Shown here: piece by piece, positions 1-6,407 of the stretch
Numbering within the stretch: the stretch's first letter is position 1
Layout: each line of letters opens with the position of its first letter
Source of the DNA: a bacterium
Lineage (GTDB): Bacteria > JAMCPX01
Direction: 5' to 3'
DNA: 12,091 nt
NCBI GenBank assembly: GCA_021792615.1
Contig: JAJYUJ010000055.1
Location: 1 to 12,091, forward strand
Notes under the pieces: model-generated
The model's input: only the letters and a program-made list of their open reading frames with translations
What the model was told of the DNA's origin: nothing
Databases searched by the model: none
Translations under genes and position numbers: made by a program

Positions 1-1936
1 AATACCATATCCCGATGCCTAAATTTATCTGGGGATCCATGAGTATTTGGGAGGAGAAAGGAGTAAGGTCTATACTTTTTGCCACCCGTGAGGCTGTTGA
101 CGGCATAATCTGCATGATACCCAAGGCACCCGCATTTGAGACAGCATCGGGTTTGTATCTGCTTTCCTGGAGGATAAGCGAATAGAGGAGAAACGGATCG
201 AGCTGATATTTTTCAGTATAGTTTTTTATTATCTGGGAATAACCGGCAGGATAGCTATAAAACCATACGGGCGCGGTGTCTCCGTCAAATGTCTGTAACT
301 TATCGCCGAGCTCCGTACGAGCGATATAGAGGCTGTGAAAAAAATCGCCGTTCACATAATATTCCCGGCAAAGCAAGAGGTATTCGTTTCTGGATAGATT
401 GAGTGCGGAAAGTGCCGCAAGTTCACGGATCGCTTCCCGGCGAAGTCCAATGTTCATGAGGAACAGATATCTCGAATAATGGTACCGGAAAGAAGGATCC
501 AACAGCACGGGTTTTGGAGAATAAATGGCATTGGCATCATAAGAAACCGTATTCACTCCTATCCACATGTTTGCCATGAGCGTATAATAGTTCATGGGCA
601 TCGTGTTCGCTATCTTAAAAAAGATTTTATTGGCTTTGCCGGCATTCCCTCTTTTCAACAGGATCCTCGCCCGCCAATATGCCGCTTTTATTTTTTCGGA
701 TTCATCGCTGTATTTTGAACGCTCCATTTTTGTTAAATAAGAAAGTGCATCTTTAAAATTACCGGTTTTATAAAATGACCACGCAAGGTTCCAGTAAGCT
801 GTCAGCGAGAAAGGTGTGTTGGTGTTTGCAAGTTTCAACAACCATCGCTGCGCCGCATGTTCGTTGTTTTCATCCTGATAAAGAGCGAAGAGTTTATACA
901 TAGCCATGGGCGCGTAGCTGCTCTTTATATATGCCAGCTGCATAAATGTGCTTTTCGCATAACCCGTCTTTCCGCGTTTTATAAAACATTTGCCGAGCCA
1001 GAAGAGTATCTCCGGGTAATCGTGGTCTTTGGTATTATAGTGCAAGGATGTTTCCAATGCGGTTATCGCCTCGTTGTAGTGTCCCGTATAATAATATGCA
1101 ATGCCGGTATCCTTGTACAGATTGGATATTTTCTTGTTGTTACCGTTCTCGCGCAGTCCAGGGATGGCCATATTCAGTTCATCTAATGCCTCAGTGTAGT
1201 TGCCCTCCATCATCAGCAGACGCCCTCTCTGATAATGGTCAAGGCTTAAGCTGGTAACATCCGTTATAGCGCTGAGCGCACTGAATGCGATGCCTGCGTA
1301 CGGTGAGGCCGGAAACATAGTGTAAACCTTTACATAATCGTTTATACCATTTAAAGTATTACCGGTGCTCACATACAGGGCAGCCCTCTGTGTAAGCATT
1401 TCAGGCAGTTGCCGGTAAAAGGAAGGGTCTGTTATGTATCCGGAATAAAGCGCTATAGCATTGTTGTATTCTTTCATCTTCGCCATGCACTGGCCCATCT
1501 GTTGTATGGAAGGTTTAAAGAACACACTTTCGGTGTAACCGTCCGCAATGAGATGCAGATACGTCAGAGAACTGCGGCAATCACCGGATTTCTCATAGCT
1601 TCTGGCAAGATACCAATTCACATAATCAAGAACACCTGTTTTATCAGCCAGTAATTGTTTAAAATACTTCTGTGCACGCTTATAATGTGCAGTTTGGTAG
1701 CTTAAGAAGGCCAGCATAAATGTATACTGCAGTAGCGGTTCCCCGGACATTCCCGATGCAGGGACATAGTTTAATTCCGAGTATGCGAGTTGATAATTCC
1801 CCGCAGAGCTTGCATTTTTGACGTCTTCAAGAGAGTATTGTTTTCCTATCACGATTGGCCGTATGAGACTGCAGGAAGCTACAAAAATCAAAAGGAAGAA
1901 TAACGGTAAGGATCTCCAGACTATTTTTAAATGCAT
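1..1936 (-). CDS. Lipid-anchored soluble-lytic-transglycosylase-like murein hydrolase (Slt family), 3' end cut by window edge
   Basis: The reading frame is open from ATG at 1936 down to base 1 (645 codons) with no stop, so the C-terminus is missing. The N-terminus is a lipoprotein signal: a hydrophobic stretch at residues 10-20, then lipobox V19-A-S-C22. Residues about 30-560 are helical TPR-like sequence, as in the superhelical part of Slt70. From about residue 575 the SLT catalytic domain begins, with QESRY (E591, the expected catalytic acid), then SNAGALGIMQIMPSTA and a later DPQINLGIGIWY segment. The family cleaves the MurNAc-GlcNAc bond of peptidoglycan to give 1,6-anhydro-MurNAc in the periplasm. 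The start lies 11 bases after the rodZ stop and has no clear Shine-Dalgarno, so translational coupling is likely. A lipobox is unusual for Slt70 itself, which is soluble in E. coli. The family assignment is strong; which subfamily is uncertain. Confidence 0.9.
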   Translation of the reverse strand, partial: MHLKIVWRSLPLFFLLIFVASCSLIRPIVIGKQYSLEDVKNASSAGNYQLAYSELNYVPASGMSGEPLLQYTFMLAFLSYQTAHYKRAQKYFKQLLADKTGVLDYVNWYLARSYEKSGDCRSSLTYLHLIADGYTESVFFKPSIQQMGQCMAKMKEYNNAIALYSGYITDPSFYRQLPEMLTQRAALYVSTGNTLNGINDYVKVYTMFPASPYAGIAFSALSAITDVTSLSLDHYQRGRLLMMEGNYTEALDELNMAIPGLRENGNNKKISNLYKDTGIAYYYTGHYNEAITALETSLHYNTKDHDYPEILFWLGKCFIKRGKTGYAKSTFMQLAYIKSSYAPMAMYKLFALYQDENNEHAAQRWLLKLANTNTPFSLTAYWNLAWSFYKTGNFKDALSYLTKMERSKYSDESEKIKAAYWRARILLKRGNAGKANKIFFKIANTMPMNYYTLMANMWIGVNTVSYDANAIYSPKPVLLDPSFRYHYSRYLFLMNIGLRREAIRELAALSALNLSRNEYLLLCREYYVNGDFFHSLYIARTELGDKLQTFDGDTAPVWFYSYPAGYSQIIKNYTEKYQLDPFLLYSLILQESRYKPDAVSNAGALGIMQIMPSTASRVAKSIDLTPFSSQILMDPQINLGIGIWY

Positions 1937-1947
1937 ACCACGGTAAC

Positions 1948-2721
1948 TTAATCGGGCAATTTAAGCCGTATAACTTCTGCCCTGATACGGTTGTGATGGA
2001 TTTTCCGGTTATCCAGTATAATATCGACGCCTTCCGCATTGCCGACCGTCAGCATAGCTGTGCCGGTAAATCGCCAGAAAACTTGTTCGCCTGTTTTCAT
2101 TAAAGCTTCCTGGCCCGCGCTTTCCTCATTATTCGGCACAAGTCTTACCCAGGTATTTTCCGTTGCCTTGAGAAGAAGGGTATGCTGTCTGGCTGTCAGG
2201 GTAAGCGGAACACCGGTTGTCGTTATTTCAGAGAGAGCGGTTTGCGTAACGGCCGTGGCAGTCTCCGTGTTCGAGCGGGCTGTTGTGGCTGATGGTAAAT
2301 TTACCTCCTGAACATTCTTTCCCTGTCCACGCCCCTGCCTGATCATTCTGTCCTTTGATGTGTGGTACAGGAGCACGAGCATTATGCCGGCCAAAACCAG
2401 TCCGGCTGCTACGAGGGCGATTATCGTTTGCCGGTTTAACCTGCTGCGTAAACTTTTTTTCTGAGGTTTTACTGCTTGATTGAAGCTCTCCTCATAAAAC
2501 TGCTGAAAATAGTTCACGGTTTGTTCGGAGTCCAGACCTATGTAATTGCAGTAAGCCCTTATAAATCCTTTTACAAAGGCTATATCGGGAAGTTCATCAT
2601 ACGTATCGTTTTCTATTGCCTGCAGATAAGCTTTCTTTATCTTTGTTATTTTCGATATCTCGTTTAACTCTATGTGTCTGAGTTCTCTTTCTCTCCGGAG
2701 GAACTCGCCAAAACTATCCAT
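1948..2721 (-). CDS. rodZ: RodZ-like cell-shape protein (N-terminal HTH, one membrane segment, C-terminal DUF4115-like domain)
   Basis: The 257-residue protein has the standard RodZ layout. Residues 1-75 form a Cro/CI-like helix-turn-helix (HTH_25 type: GEFLRRERELRHIELNEISK, then KKAYLQAIEN and FVKGFIRAYCNYIGLD). A basic stretch at 86-97 precedes one hydrophobic membrane segment at about 99-119. Next comes a Thr/Ala/Ser-rich linker at about 140-175 and a C-terminal beta-rich domain at about 178-255 (TWVRL, GEQVFWRF, ILDNRKI). RodZ binds MreB through the cytoplasmic HTH and links the actin cytoskeleton to the elongation machinery. The start ATG lies one base after the stop of the upstream TPR gene (TAA-G-ATG) with no own ribosome site, which argues for coupled translation. 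A TPR lipoprotein next to rodZ matches the pilF-rodZ order known in gammaproteobacteria. The next gene, a transglycosylase, fits a role in wall growth. Confidence 0.9.
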   Translation of the reverse strand: MDSFGEFLRRERELRHIELNEISKITKIKKAYLQAIENDTYDELPDIAFVKGFIRAYCNYIGLDSEQTVNYFQQFYEESFNQAVKPQKKSLRSRLNRQTIIALVAAGLVLAGIMLVLLYHTSKDRMIRQGRGQGKNVQEVNLPSATTARSNTETATAVTQTALSEITTTGVPLTLTARQHTLLLKATENTWVRLVPNNEESAGQEALMKTGEQVFWRFTGTAMLTVGNAEGVDIILDNRKIHHNRIRAEVIRLKLPD

Positions 2722-2722
2722 C

Positions 2723-3478
2723 TTATTTTAACAACTTGATATAATTTTCAGCAGACGCGGCAAAGGTGCTGTCGGGTGCCAATTTGAGTACTGTTTCGAA
2801 CTGTTTTTTTGCTTCTGTATCGTTTTTCTCTTTCATGTACACTATGCCGAGATTGAGGTAAGCCTCTGCATATCCCTTGAAATAGTATAACGCCGTCTTG
2901 AATTCATGTTCAGCATAGGGAAGCATATTTTTTCTTAAATAGACCAGCCCCATATTGTTATGTGCCGCCGGCATATCCGGTAAAATGGTAAGAGCGCTTT
3001 TGTATGCTTTCAGTGATTCGTCGAGTTTGCCTTTCTGATAGAATGCCCAGCCAAGATTTACCCATGCTATCTGAGGAGACATGTAGAGAGGATTGGAAAG
3101 CGCTGCCTGGAATGCCGTTATCGCCTTATTCCATTGAGCTTCGCTCAGATACAATACGCCGAGATTATTATAGGCATCCGAAAAATTTTTATTCAGCGAC
3201 AGTGCCTTTTTATATGCTTCCTCAGCCTCAACCTTCATGCCTTCTGCATAGTATGCAAGCCCCAATGCGTTGTAGGTGAAGGGATCGTCTGGGTTCAGCC
3301 TTTTTGCTTCGGATAATTGCTGTATGGAACCGGGATAATCTCCTTTATTGAGAAGCGCCGCACCTATATCATATCGCATGCTTGCCTGTTTAATTAATTC
3401 AGGATTTCTACTTGCACAACTTACCAGTGATATTCCGAACAGTACAATCAAAACAAACTTAATATTCTTGCCAGCCAT
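2723..3478 (-). CDS. TPR-repeat lipoprotein, PilF/PilW-like
   Basis: The 251-residue protein starts with a signal peptide ending in lipobox L18-V-S-C21, so it should be a membrane-anchored, probably outer-membrane, lipoprotein. From residue 32 on it consists of six TPR units of about 34 residues (for example YNALGLAYYAEGMKVEAEEA, then AYNNLGVLYLSEAQWNKAI). The size and architecture match PilF/PilW, the pilotin that helps the type IV pilus secretin PilQ to assemble in the outer membrane. The position directly upstream of rodZ is the same as for pilF in gammaproteobacteria, which is the main support for that name. No pilus gene lies in the window, so a general TPR scaffold is also possible. The start is well supported by GGGAGGAAAG, 3 bases before ATG. 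The first 31 bases overlap the 3' end of the upstream gene. Confidence 0.8.
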   Translation of the reverse strand: MAGKNIKFVLIVLFGISLVSCASRNPELIKQASMRYDIGAALLNKGDYPGSIQQLSEAKRLNPDDPFTYNALGLAYYAEGMKVEAEEAYKKALSLNKNFSDAYNNLGVLYLSEAQWNKAITAFQAALSNPLYMSPQIAWVNLGWAFYQKGKLDESLKAYKSALTILPDMPAAHNNMGLVYLRKNMLPYAEHEFKTALYYFKGYAEAYLNLGIVYMKEKNDTEAKKQFETVLKLAPDSTFAASAENYIKLLK

Positions 3479-3981
3479 TGCTTTCCTCCCTTATTTCTTA
3501 AGACTCCATCTTCGGCTTTACCCTGAAGATTATGCATATCCGTTTCCTCATACACCGCGTTAAGTACGAGCTCATCCCCGCTTGCAGGCGGCTTGTATGT
3601 CTTGAGATCCGATAGAAAGGCGGGTATGGATTTGAGTACCGCCTCTCTTTGTTCATTCGTATCACCAAGTTCTACCTTTTCCATAATAAACCCCATACTT
3701 CCCGTAAAATCAAGCGCTTCATTAAAGACGGCCTTGGCATGGATAAGCTCAACATCCCCGCCCTCGTTCGTATAAAACACCCCTTCCCTGCTCTGTTCAC
3801 GAAAAAGATATATTACTATCTGCATTTTTTTTTCTTTTTTTATGGCAATTACGTGTGCCCACGTCGGCTCCGGAGATTTGTCGGGAAGGGCTATAACAGG
3901 TTGATTTACAGAGCCGTGAACCTCCCATACAGCATCGAGAGAAGACGACAAGTTTTTTACAGACTCATTACCTATAAACAT
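3448..3981 (-). CDS. Unrecognised 177-residue protein, first protein gene after tRNA-Arg
   Basis: I do not recognise this family. The protein is mixed alpha/beta and seems soluble: no signal peptide, membrane segment or metal-binding motif is visible. Residues about 38-63 (WAHVIAIKK, then MQIVIYLFRE) look like two beta strands around a lysine-rich turn. Residues about 84-130 look helical and acidic. The C-terminal 40 residues are polar and may be disordered. Reality is supported by a clean GGAGG Shine-Dalgarno 4 bases before ATG and by its place 21 bases after the tRNA. It overlaps the downstream TPR gene by 31 bases, as is usual within operons. Codons around residues 47-53 form an A7-G-A9 tract, where polymerase slippage could occur. 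A role linked to the envelope genes that follow is only guilt by association. Confidence 0.7.
   Translation of the reverse strand: MFIGNESVKNLSSSLDAVWEVHGSVNQPVIALPDKSPEPTWAHVIAIKKEKKMQIVIYLFREQSREGVFYTNEGGDVELIHAKAVFNEALDFTGSMGFIMEKVELGDTNEQREAVLKSIPAFLSDLKTYKPPASGDELVLNAVYEETDMHNLQGKAEDGVLRNKGGKQWLARILSLF
3825..3841 (-). repeat. A7-G-A9 homopolymer tract inside the 177-residue gene
   Basis: The plus strand reads T9-C-T7, so the mRNA carries A7-G-A9, coding Lys-Lys-Glu-Lys-Lys just before an in-frame Met. Runs of nine A are known sites of transcriptional slippage in bacteria. I followed both shifted frames by hand: one extra A gives a stop nine codons after the run, and one missing A gives a stop two codons after it. 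Slippage would therefore yield a truncated product of about 55-65 residues rather than an extended one. Whether it happens is unknown. Confidence 0.85.
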
Positions 3982-4002
3982 ATTGCCTCCGTTCTATCAT
4001 AT

Positions 4003-4076
4003 TGCCCCCGACAGGAATCGAACCTGCGGCACAGGGATTAGGAATCCCTTGCTCTATCCAACTGAGCTACGGGGGC
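4003..4076 (-). tRNA. tRNA-Arg, anticodon CCT
   Basis: The 74-base minus-strand sequence folds as a complete cloverleaf: acceptor GCCCCCG pairs with CGGGGGC (7 bp), D-arm GCTC/GAGC around AGTTGGATA, anticodon arm AGGGA/TCCCT around loop TTCCTAA, a 5-base variable loop, and a T-arm with loop TTCGATT. The central loop bases CCT give the anticodon, which reads the rare AGG codon. The discriminator base is A, as in E. coli tRNA-Arg(CCT). The terminal CCA is not encoded. The 3' end is only 21 bases from the next minus-strand start codon and no terminator-like hairpin lies between. Confidence 0.96.
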
Positions 4077-4092
4077 ACATTTATTTTTCACA

Positions 4093-4121
4093 TACTTAGC
4101 TACTTTCACTGCTTCTGTCAA
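4093..4121 (-). promoter_or_regulatory. Likely sigma-70 promoter for tRNA-Arg and the envelope genes downstream
   Basis: On the minus strand a perfect TTGACA (4121-4116) is followed after 17 bases by TAAGTA (4098-4093), a poor -10 match. Initiation would fall about 10 bases before the tRNA. I see no other candidate close to the tRNA. The -35 box and the position are the support; the weak -10 lowers confidence. Confidence 0.5.
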
Positions 4122-4239
4122 CCACTACTATATATGGAGCAGCATCATTTTGTACAGGCTAAGAGGCACGCGTGTGTTTCTCGATCTTTATCACCACGCC
4201 GGTAAGCCCCGTCGAAAAAATACGTTGGAACCAATACCC

Positions 4240-4261
4240 TCCTGGCTATCACACAGCAGGA
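4240..4261. repeat. Small inverted repeat upstream of the lipoprotein promoter
   Basis: TCCTGGCT and AGCAGGA pair as seven base pairs with one bulged G around a 7-base loop, ending 9 bases before the candidate -35 box. It could be a regulator site next to the promoter or a chance repeat. The rest of the 288-base gap between 4077 and 4364 contains no convincing gene; apart from the two promoters and the second inverted repeat listed separately I see nothing firm in it. Confidence 0.25.
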
Positions 4262-4269
4262 ATTAGTAC

Positions 4270-4298
4270 TTGACAAAACCGGCGTATATTTTTAAGGT
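4270..4298 (+). promoter_or_regulatory. Candidate promoter of the repeat-bearing lipoprotein gene
   Basis: A perfect TTGACA (4270-4275) is followed at 17 bases by TAAGGT (4293-4298), a three-of-six match to TATAAT. Transcription would start near 4305, right at the left edge of the long inverted repeat, leaving a leader of about 60 bases. The -35 box is convincing and the -10 box is weak, as expected if an activator helps. Confidence 0.45.
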
Positions 4299-4305
4299 CA
4301 TACTA

Positions 4306-4339
4306 TTGTACGATCATGCTGTTACCATGATCAGTACAA
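4306..4339. promoter_or_regulatory. Near-perfect inverted repeat in the leader of the lipoprotein gene
   Basis: The left arm TTGTACGATCATG and the right arm CATGATCAGTACAA are complementary over 13 base pairs with one extra base in the right arm, around a 7-base loop (CTGTTAC). The repeat starts at the predicted transcription start and ends 25 bases before the ATG. It has no T-tract, so it is not a usual terminator. It may be a repressor operator overlapping the start site or a 5' mRNA hairpin affecting stability. The structure is directly visible; the role is inferred. Confidence 0.6.
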
Positions 4340-4364
4340 AACTTAAAACCTTAGAGAGATAACC

Positions 4365-5561
4365 ATGAAAAAAGAAAAAATATCGGGAAGCGTGAAATGT
4401 ATAAGTACCGCAATCATAGCGGCATTCTTAGGCGGATGTGTTGTGGTAGCACGGCCTGTTGGTGAGCCCGGACCTGGTCCGGGACCTCAGCAACCCGCCT
4501 ATGACCAATCCCAGCAGCCCCAGCCCGAAGAGGAGCAGCCTTCGTATCAGCCTGCGTCTGAATACCAGCCAGAATCAGGGGTGCCTGAGCCGCCATCCAT
4601 CACATTTACGGTGCAGCCGAGTGTGGTGGTGCTGCCGGATACCAACAATGTGTACGTTGTTCCGGATGCTCAAATAGACATATTTTTTTGGAATGGATGG
4701 TGGTGGCGTTCATGGGACGGCTATTGGTACCGTTCTCAGTATTACGACAGAGACTGGTCTTATTATAATCAGGTGCCGTCGTTTTATTACGAAGTAGACC
4801 CGCGATGGAGGGCATATTACAGAGATCATGACTGGCAGGGACACCCCTGGTACTACCAGCAGATCCCCGACAGGGAACTCAGAAATAACTGGAGAACCTG
4901 GCAGAACGATCAGTATTGGCAAAGACAAAGAACGTGGAACGTCAGAAATTATCAGCCCCCTTCGCGGCAACAGATGCAGGTGATAAGATATCAAAGAGAA
5001 AGAGTGTATCAACAGAAACAACAAGCAGAACAGCGGCACTGGCAGCAGACGCATGGTCAGCAAGGGCCGCAGCAACCGCGAGGCCGTCAGGGACAGCTAC
5101 CCTGGCAGCAAAGACAACAGCAGATCCAGCAGCCCCCACAGCAACAGTCGTATGGTCAGCAGGGCCCGCAGCAACCGCGAGGCCGTCAGGGACAGCTACC
5201 CTGGCAGCAAAGACAACAGCAGATCCAGCAGCCCCCACAGCAACAGTCGCATGGTCAGCAGGGCCCGCAGCAACCGCGAGGCCGTCAGGGACAGCTACCC
5301 TGGCAGCAGAGGCAACAGCAGATCCAGCAGCCCCCACAGCAACAGTCGCATAGCCAGCAGGGCACACAGCAACCGCGAGGCCGTCAGGGACAGCTACCCT
5401 GGCAGCAGAGGCAACAGCAGATCCAGCAGCCCCCACAGCAACAGTCGCATGGTCAGCAGGGCCCGCAGCAACCGCGAGGCCGCAAGGAGCAATCACAAGG
5501 ACAACAGAAACGGCAACACCAGCAGAAGCAAAACCGGGAAAACCCAGGACATCGGCAATAG
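4365..5561 (+). CDS. Aromatic- and Gln-rich lipoprotein with C-terminal 33-residue tandem repeats
   Basis: The 398-residue protein has a lipoprotein signal ending in lipobox L22-G-G-C25. Residues 30-78 are rich in Pro, Gln and Glu. Residues about 80-200 form the most conserved-looking part: VVVLPDTNNVYVVPDAQIDI, then FFWNGWWWRSWDGYWYRS and many W/Y/R residues. This resembles a family of envelope proteins I recall from deltaproteobacteria, with a strand followed by an aromatic GYWYR-type motif; I know of no established function. Residues 230-373 are four 33-residue repeats plus 12 residues, made mostly of Gln, Pro, Arg and Gly, probably disordered. The tail is basic and Gln-rich. The product should be anchored in a membrane and exposed to the periplasm or surface. 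The Shine-Dalgarno is weak (GAGAGAT). Several open frames on both strands here are shadows of the 99-base repeat. The gene is monocistronic, converging on the phosphatase gene. Confidence 0.85.
   Translation: MKKEKISGSVKCISTAIIAAFLGGCVVVARPVGEPGPGPGPQQPAYDQSQQPQPEEEQPSYQPASEYQPESGVPEPPSITFTVQPSVVVLPDTNNVYVVPDAQIDIFFWNGWWWRSWDGYWYRSQYYDRDWSYYNQVPSFYYEVDPRWRAYYRDHDWQGHPWYYQQIPDRELRNNWRTWQNDQYWQRQRTWNVRNYQPPSRQQMQVIRYQRERVYQQKQQAEQRHWQQTHGQQGPQQPRGRQGQLPWQQRQQQIQQPPQQQSYGQQGPQQPRGRQGQLPWQQRQQQIQQPPQQQSHGQQGPQQPRGRQGQLPWQQRQQQIQQPPQQQSHSQQGTQQPRGRQGQLPWQQRQQQIQQPPQQQSHGQQGPQQPRGRKEQSQGQQKRQHQQKQNRENPGHRQ
5052..5483 (+). repeat. Tandem array of four 99-base repeats plus a 36-base partial copy
   Basis: Copies begin at 5052, 5151, 5250, 5349 and 5448, exactly 99 bases apart, so the reading frame is kept. 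Each codes HGQQGPQQPRGRQGQLPWQQ, followed by RQQQIQQPPQQQS, with few changes (His to Tyr in copy 2, GP to GT and HG to HS in copy 4). Most differences are single bases, such as the AAAGACAACAG and AGAGGCAACAG variants that group copies 1-2 and 3-4. Such near-identity points to recent duplication or ongoing homogenisation, so copy number may vary between strains. Confidence 0.97.
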
Positions 5562-5588
5562 CGGCATGCAAAACCAGAGAATCAACTA

Positions 5589-5636
5589 AACTTCTCTGAC
5601 TTCACCTTGATTTTTTCTTATAAGAGGCGAGAAGTT
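5589..5636. terminator. Inverted repeat between convergent genes, possible weak terminator
   Basis: AACTTCTC (5589-5596) pairs with GAGAAGTT (5629-5636) across a 32-base AT-rich loop that contains six T in a row. The pair sits just after the lipoprotein stop, in the 152-base gap between convergent genes. The long loop makes it a poor intrinsic terminator. Apart from a short T-rich/A-rich pair at 5667-5691, I see nothing else in this gap. Confidence 0.25.
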
Positions 5637-5713
5637 CAATAAATATCAAAAATAAATAATTTTTGTTTTGTTTCCGGAATTGATAAACAAACTCCCTGTT
5701 ATATTTTCCGGGC

Positions 5714-6322
5714 TCAGCGGTAAAAAATGCCGTTCAACAGCCGTACAACAGGGAACCTTCTGTGGAACTCTATGATGTTCAAGGCTGCAAAATCCTGTTC
5801 GATCCTGAAAATGTTATTGAGCGGCAAGCCGAGTGCCTGTGCAATGATGACCCTGTTCACTGCACCGTGGGCTACGACCGCTATGTTCTGGTTCTTGTTG
5901 TTCGCCAGTATCTGATCCATCGCCTCCATTACCCTGCCCCTTACCTGAGGTATCGTTTCTCCGTTTACCGGTCCCTGCATGAGAGGGTCGTTTGCCCATA
6001 CATCGAATTCATCCGGATATTTTTCCCGCACCTCTTCAAACGTCATGCCCTCCCATGAACCGAAATCGATTTCCCGCAGCTGGGGAAGGATAATGGGTTG
6101 AAGATTGTAACGCTGTGCAATAATCTCAGCGCTGTTCTGTGCCCTGCTCAGGGGAGAAGAGTATACGAAATTCAAGGTTGTATGCTGTGCCAAAAAATCC
6201 GCAAGCATTCCTATCTGCCGTGTTCCGTTCTCTGAAAGAGGTACATTGATATTGCCTTTATATCTCATTTCATGAGCGTTCTCTGTTTCGCCATGCCGTA
6301 TCAAATAGATTTTGTTTGCCAT
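5714..6322 (-). CDS. Histidine phosphatase family protein, CobC/GpmB-like
   Basis: The 202-residue protein has the full catalytic set of the two-histidine phosphatase (phosphoglycerate mutase-like) superfamily: LIRHGETE with the phospho-acceptor H10, SSPLSRA with R60, LREIDFGSWEG with E84, and VAHGAVNR with H152. The ID-FGSWEG element, followed by EEVREKYPDEFDVWANDP, is typical of alpha-ribazole phosphatase (CobC) and related broad-specificity phosphatases. The length is normal. CobC removes the phosphate from alpha-ribazole-5'-phosphate in cobalamin synthesis, but no cobalamin gene is near, so the substrate is open; a mutase or general sugar-phosphate phosphatase is possible. The start has a good ribosome site (AAGGTGGAG). 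The gene is divergent from murA over 121 bases and convergent with the lipoprotein gene, so it is probably transcribed alone. Confidence 0.85.
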   Translation of the reverse strand: MANKIYLIRHGETENAHEMRYKGNINVPLSENGTRQIGMLADFLAQHTTLNFVYSSPLSRAQNSAEIIAQRYNLQPIILPQLREIDFGSWEGMTFEEVREKYPDEFDVWANDPLMQGPVNGETIPQVRGRVMEAMDQILANNKNQNIAVVAHGAVNRVIIAQALGLPLNNIFRIEQDFAALNIIEFHRRFPVVRLLNGIFYR

Positions 6323-6374
6323 GTCTCCACCTTTTCAAGCTCTATGCGCAGTACCGCTGTTCATCAAAATATTT

Positions 6375-6403
6375 TCTATATATCACTCCGCGGCAAATCA
6401 CAA
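6375..6403 (-). promoter_or_regulatory. Candidate promoter of the phosphatase gene
   Basis: On the minus strand TTGTGA (6403-6398) is followed after 17 bases by TATAGA (6380-6375). Both boxes match consensus at four positions. The start would lie near 6368, leaving a leader of about 45 bases. It lies in the 121-base divergent gap and is separated from the murA candidate by only a few bases. Confidence 0.4.
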
Positions 6404-6407
6404 CTGT

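Noticed and set aside
4003-4076. tRNA 3' end as an attachment site for an integrated element
   Set aside because: No integrase gene and no repeat of the tRNA 3' end were seen in the window, and both flanks carry ordinary envelope genes.
4150-4260. Possible riboswitch or small RNA between tRNA-Arg and the lipoprotein gene
   Set aside because: Short pairs such as GCGTG/CACGC and GGCT/AGCC occur, but I could not match any known riboswitch consensus or build a convincing multi-stem fold.
5052-5483. CRISPR-like array
   Set aside because: The 99-base units are directly adjacent, in frame and coding, with no spacers between short repeats.
4942-5571. Long open frame (209 codons) on the minus strand, Ala/Val-rich
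   Set aside because: It is the shadow of the 99-base repeat: a period divisible by three keeps several frames open. Its low-complexity sequence mirrors the lipoprotein, which has a lipobox and sensible start signals.
4916-5589. Overlapping plus-strand frames through the repeat array (starts at 4916 and 5053)
   Set aside because: They are shifted readings of the same repeats, with no ribosome site and low-complexity products. The frame starting at 4365 explains the region.
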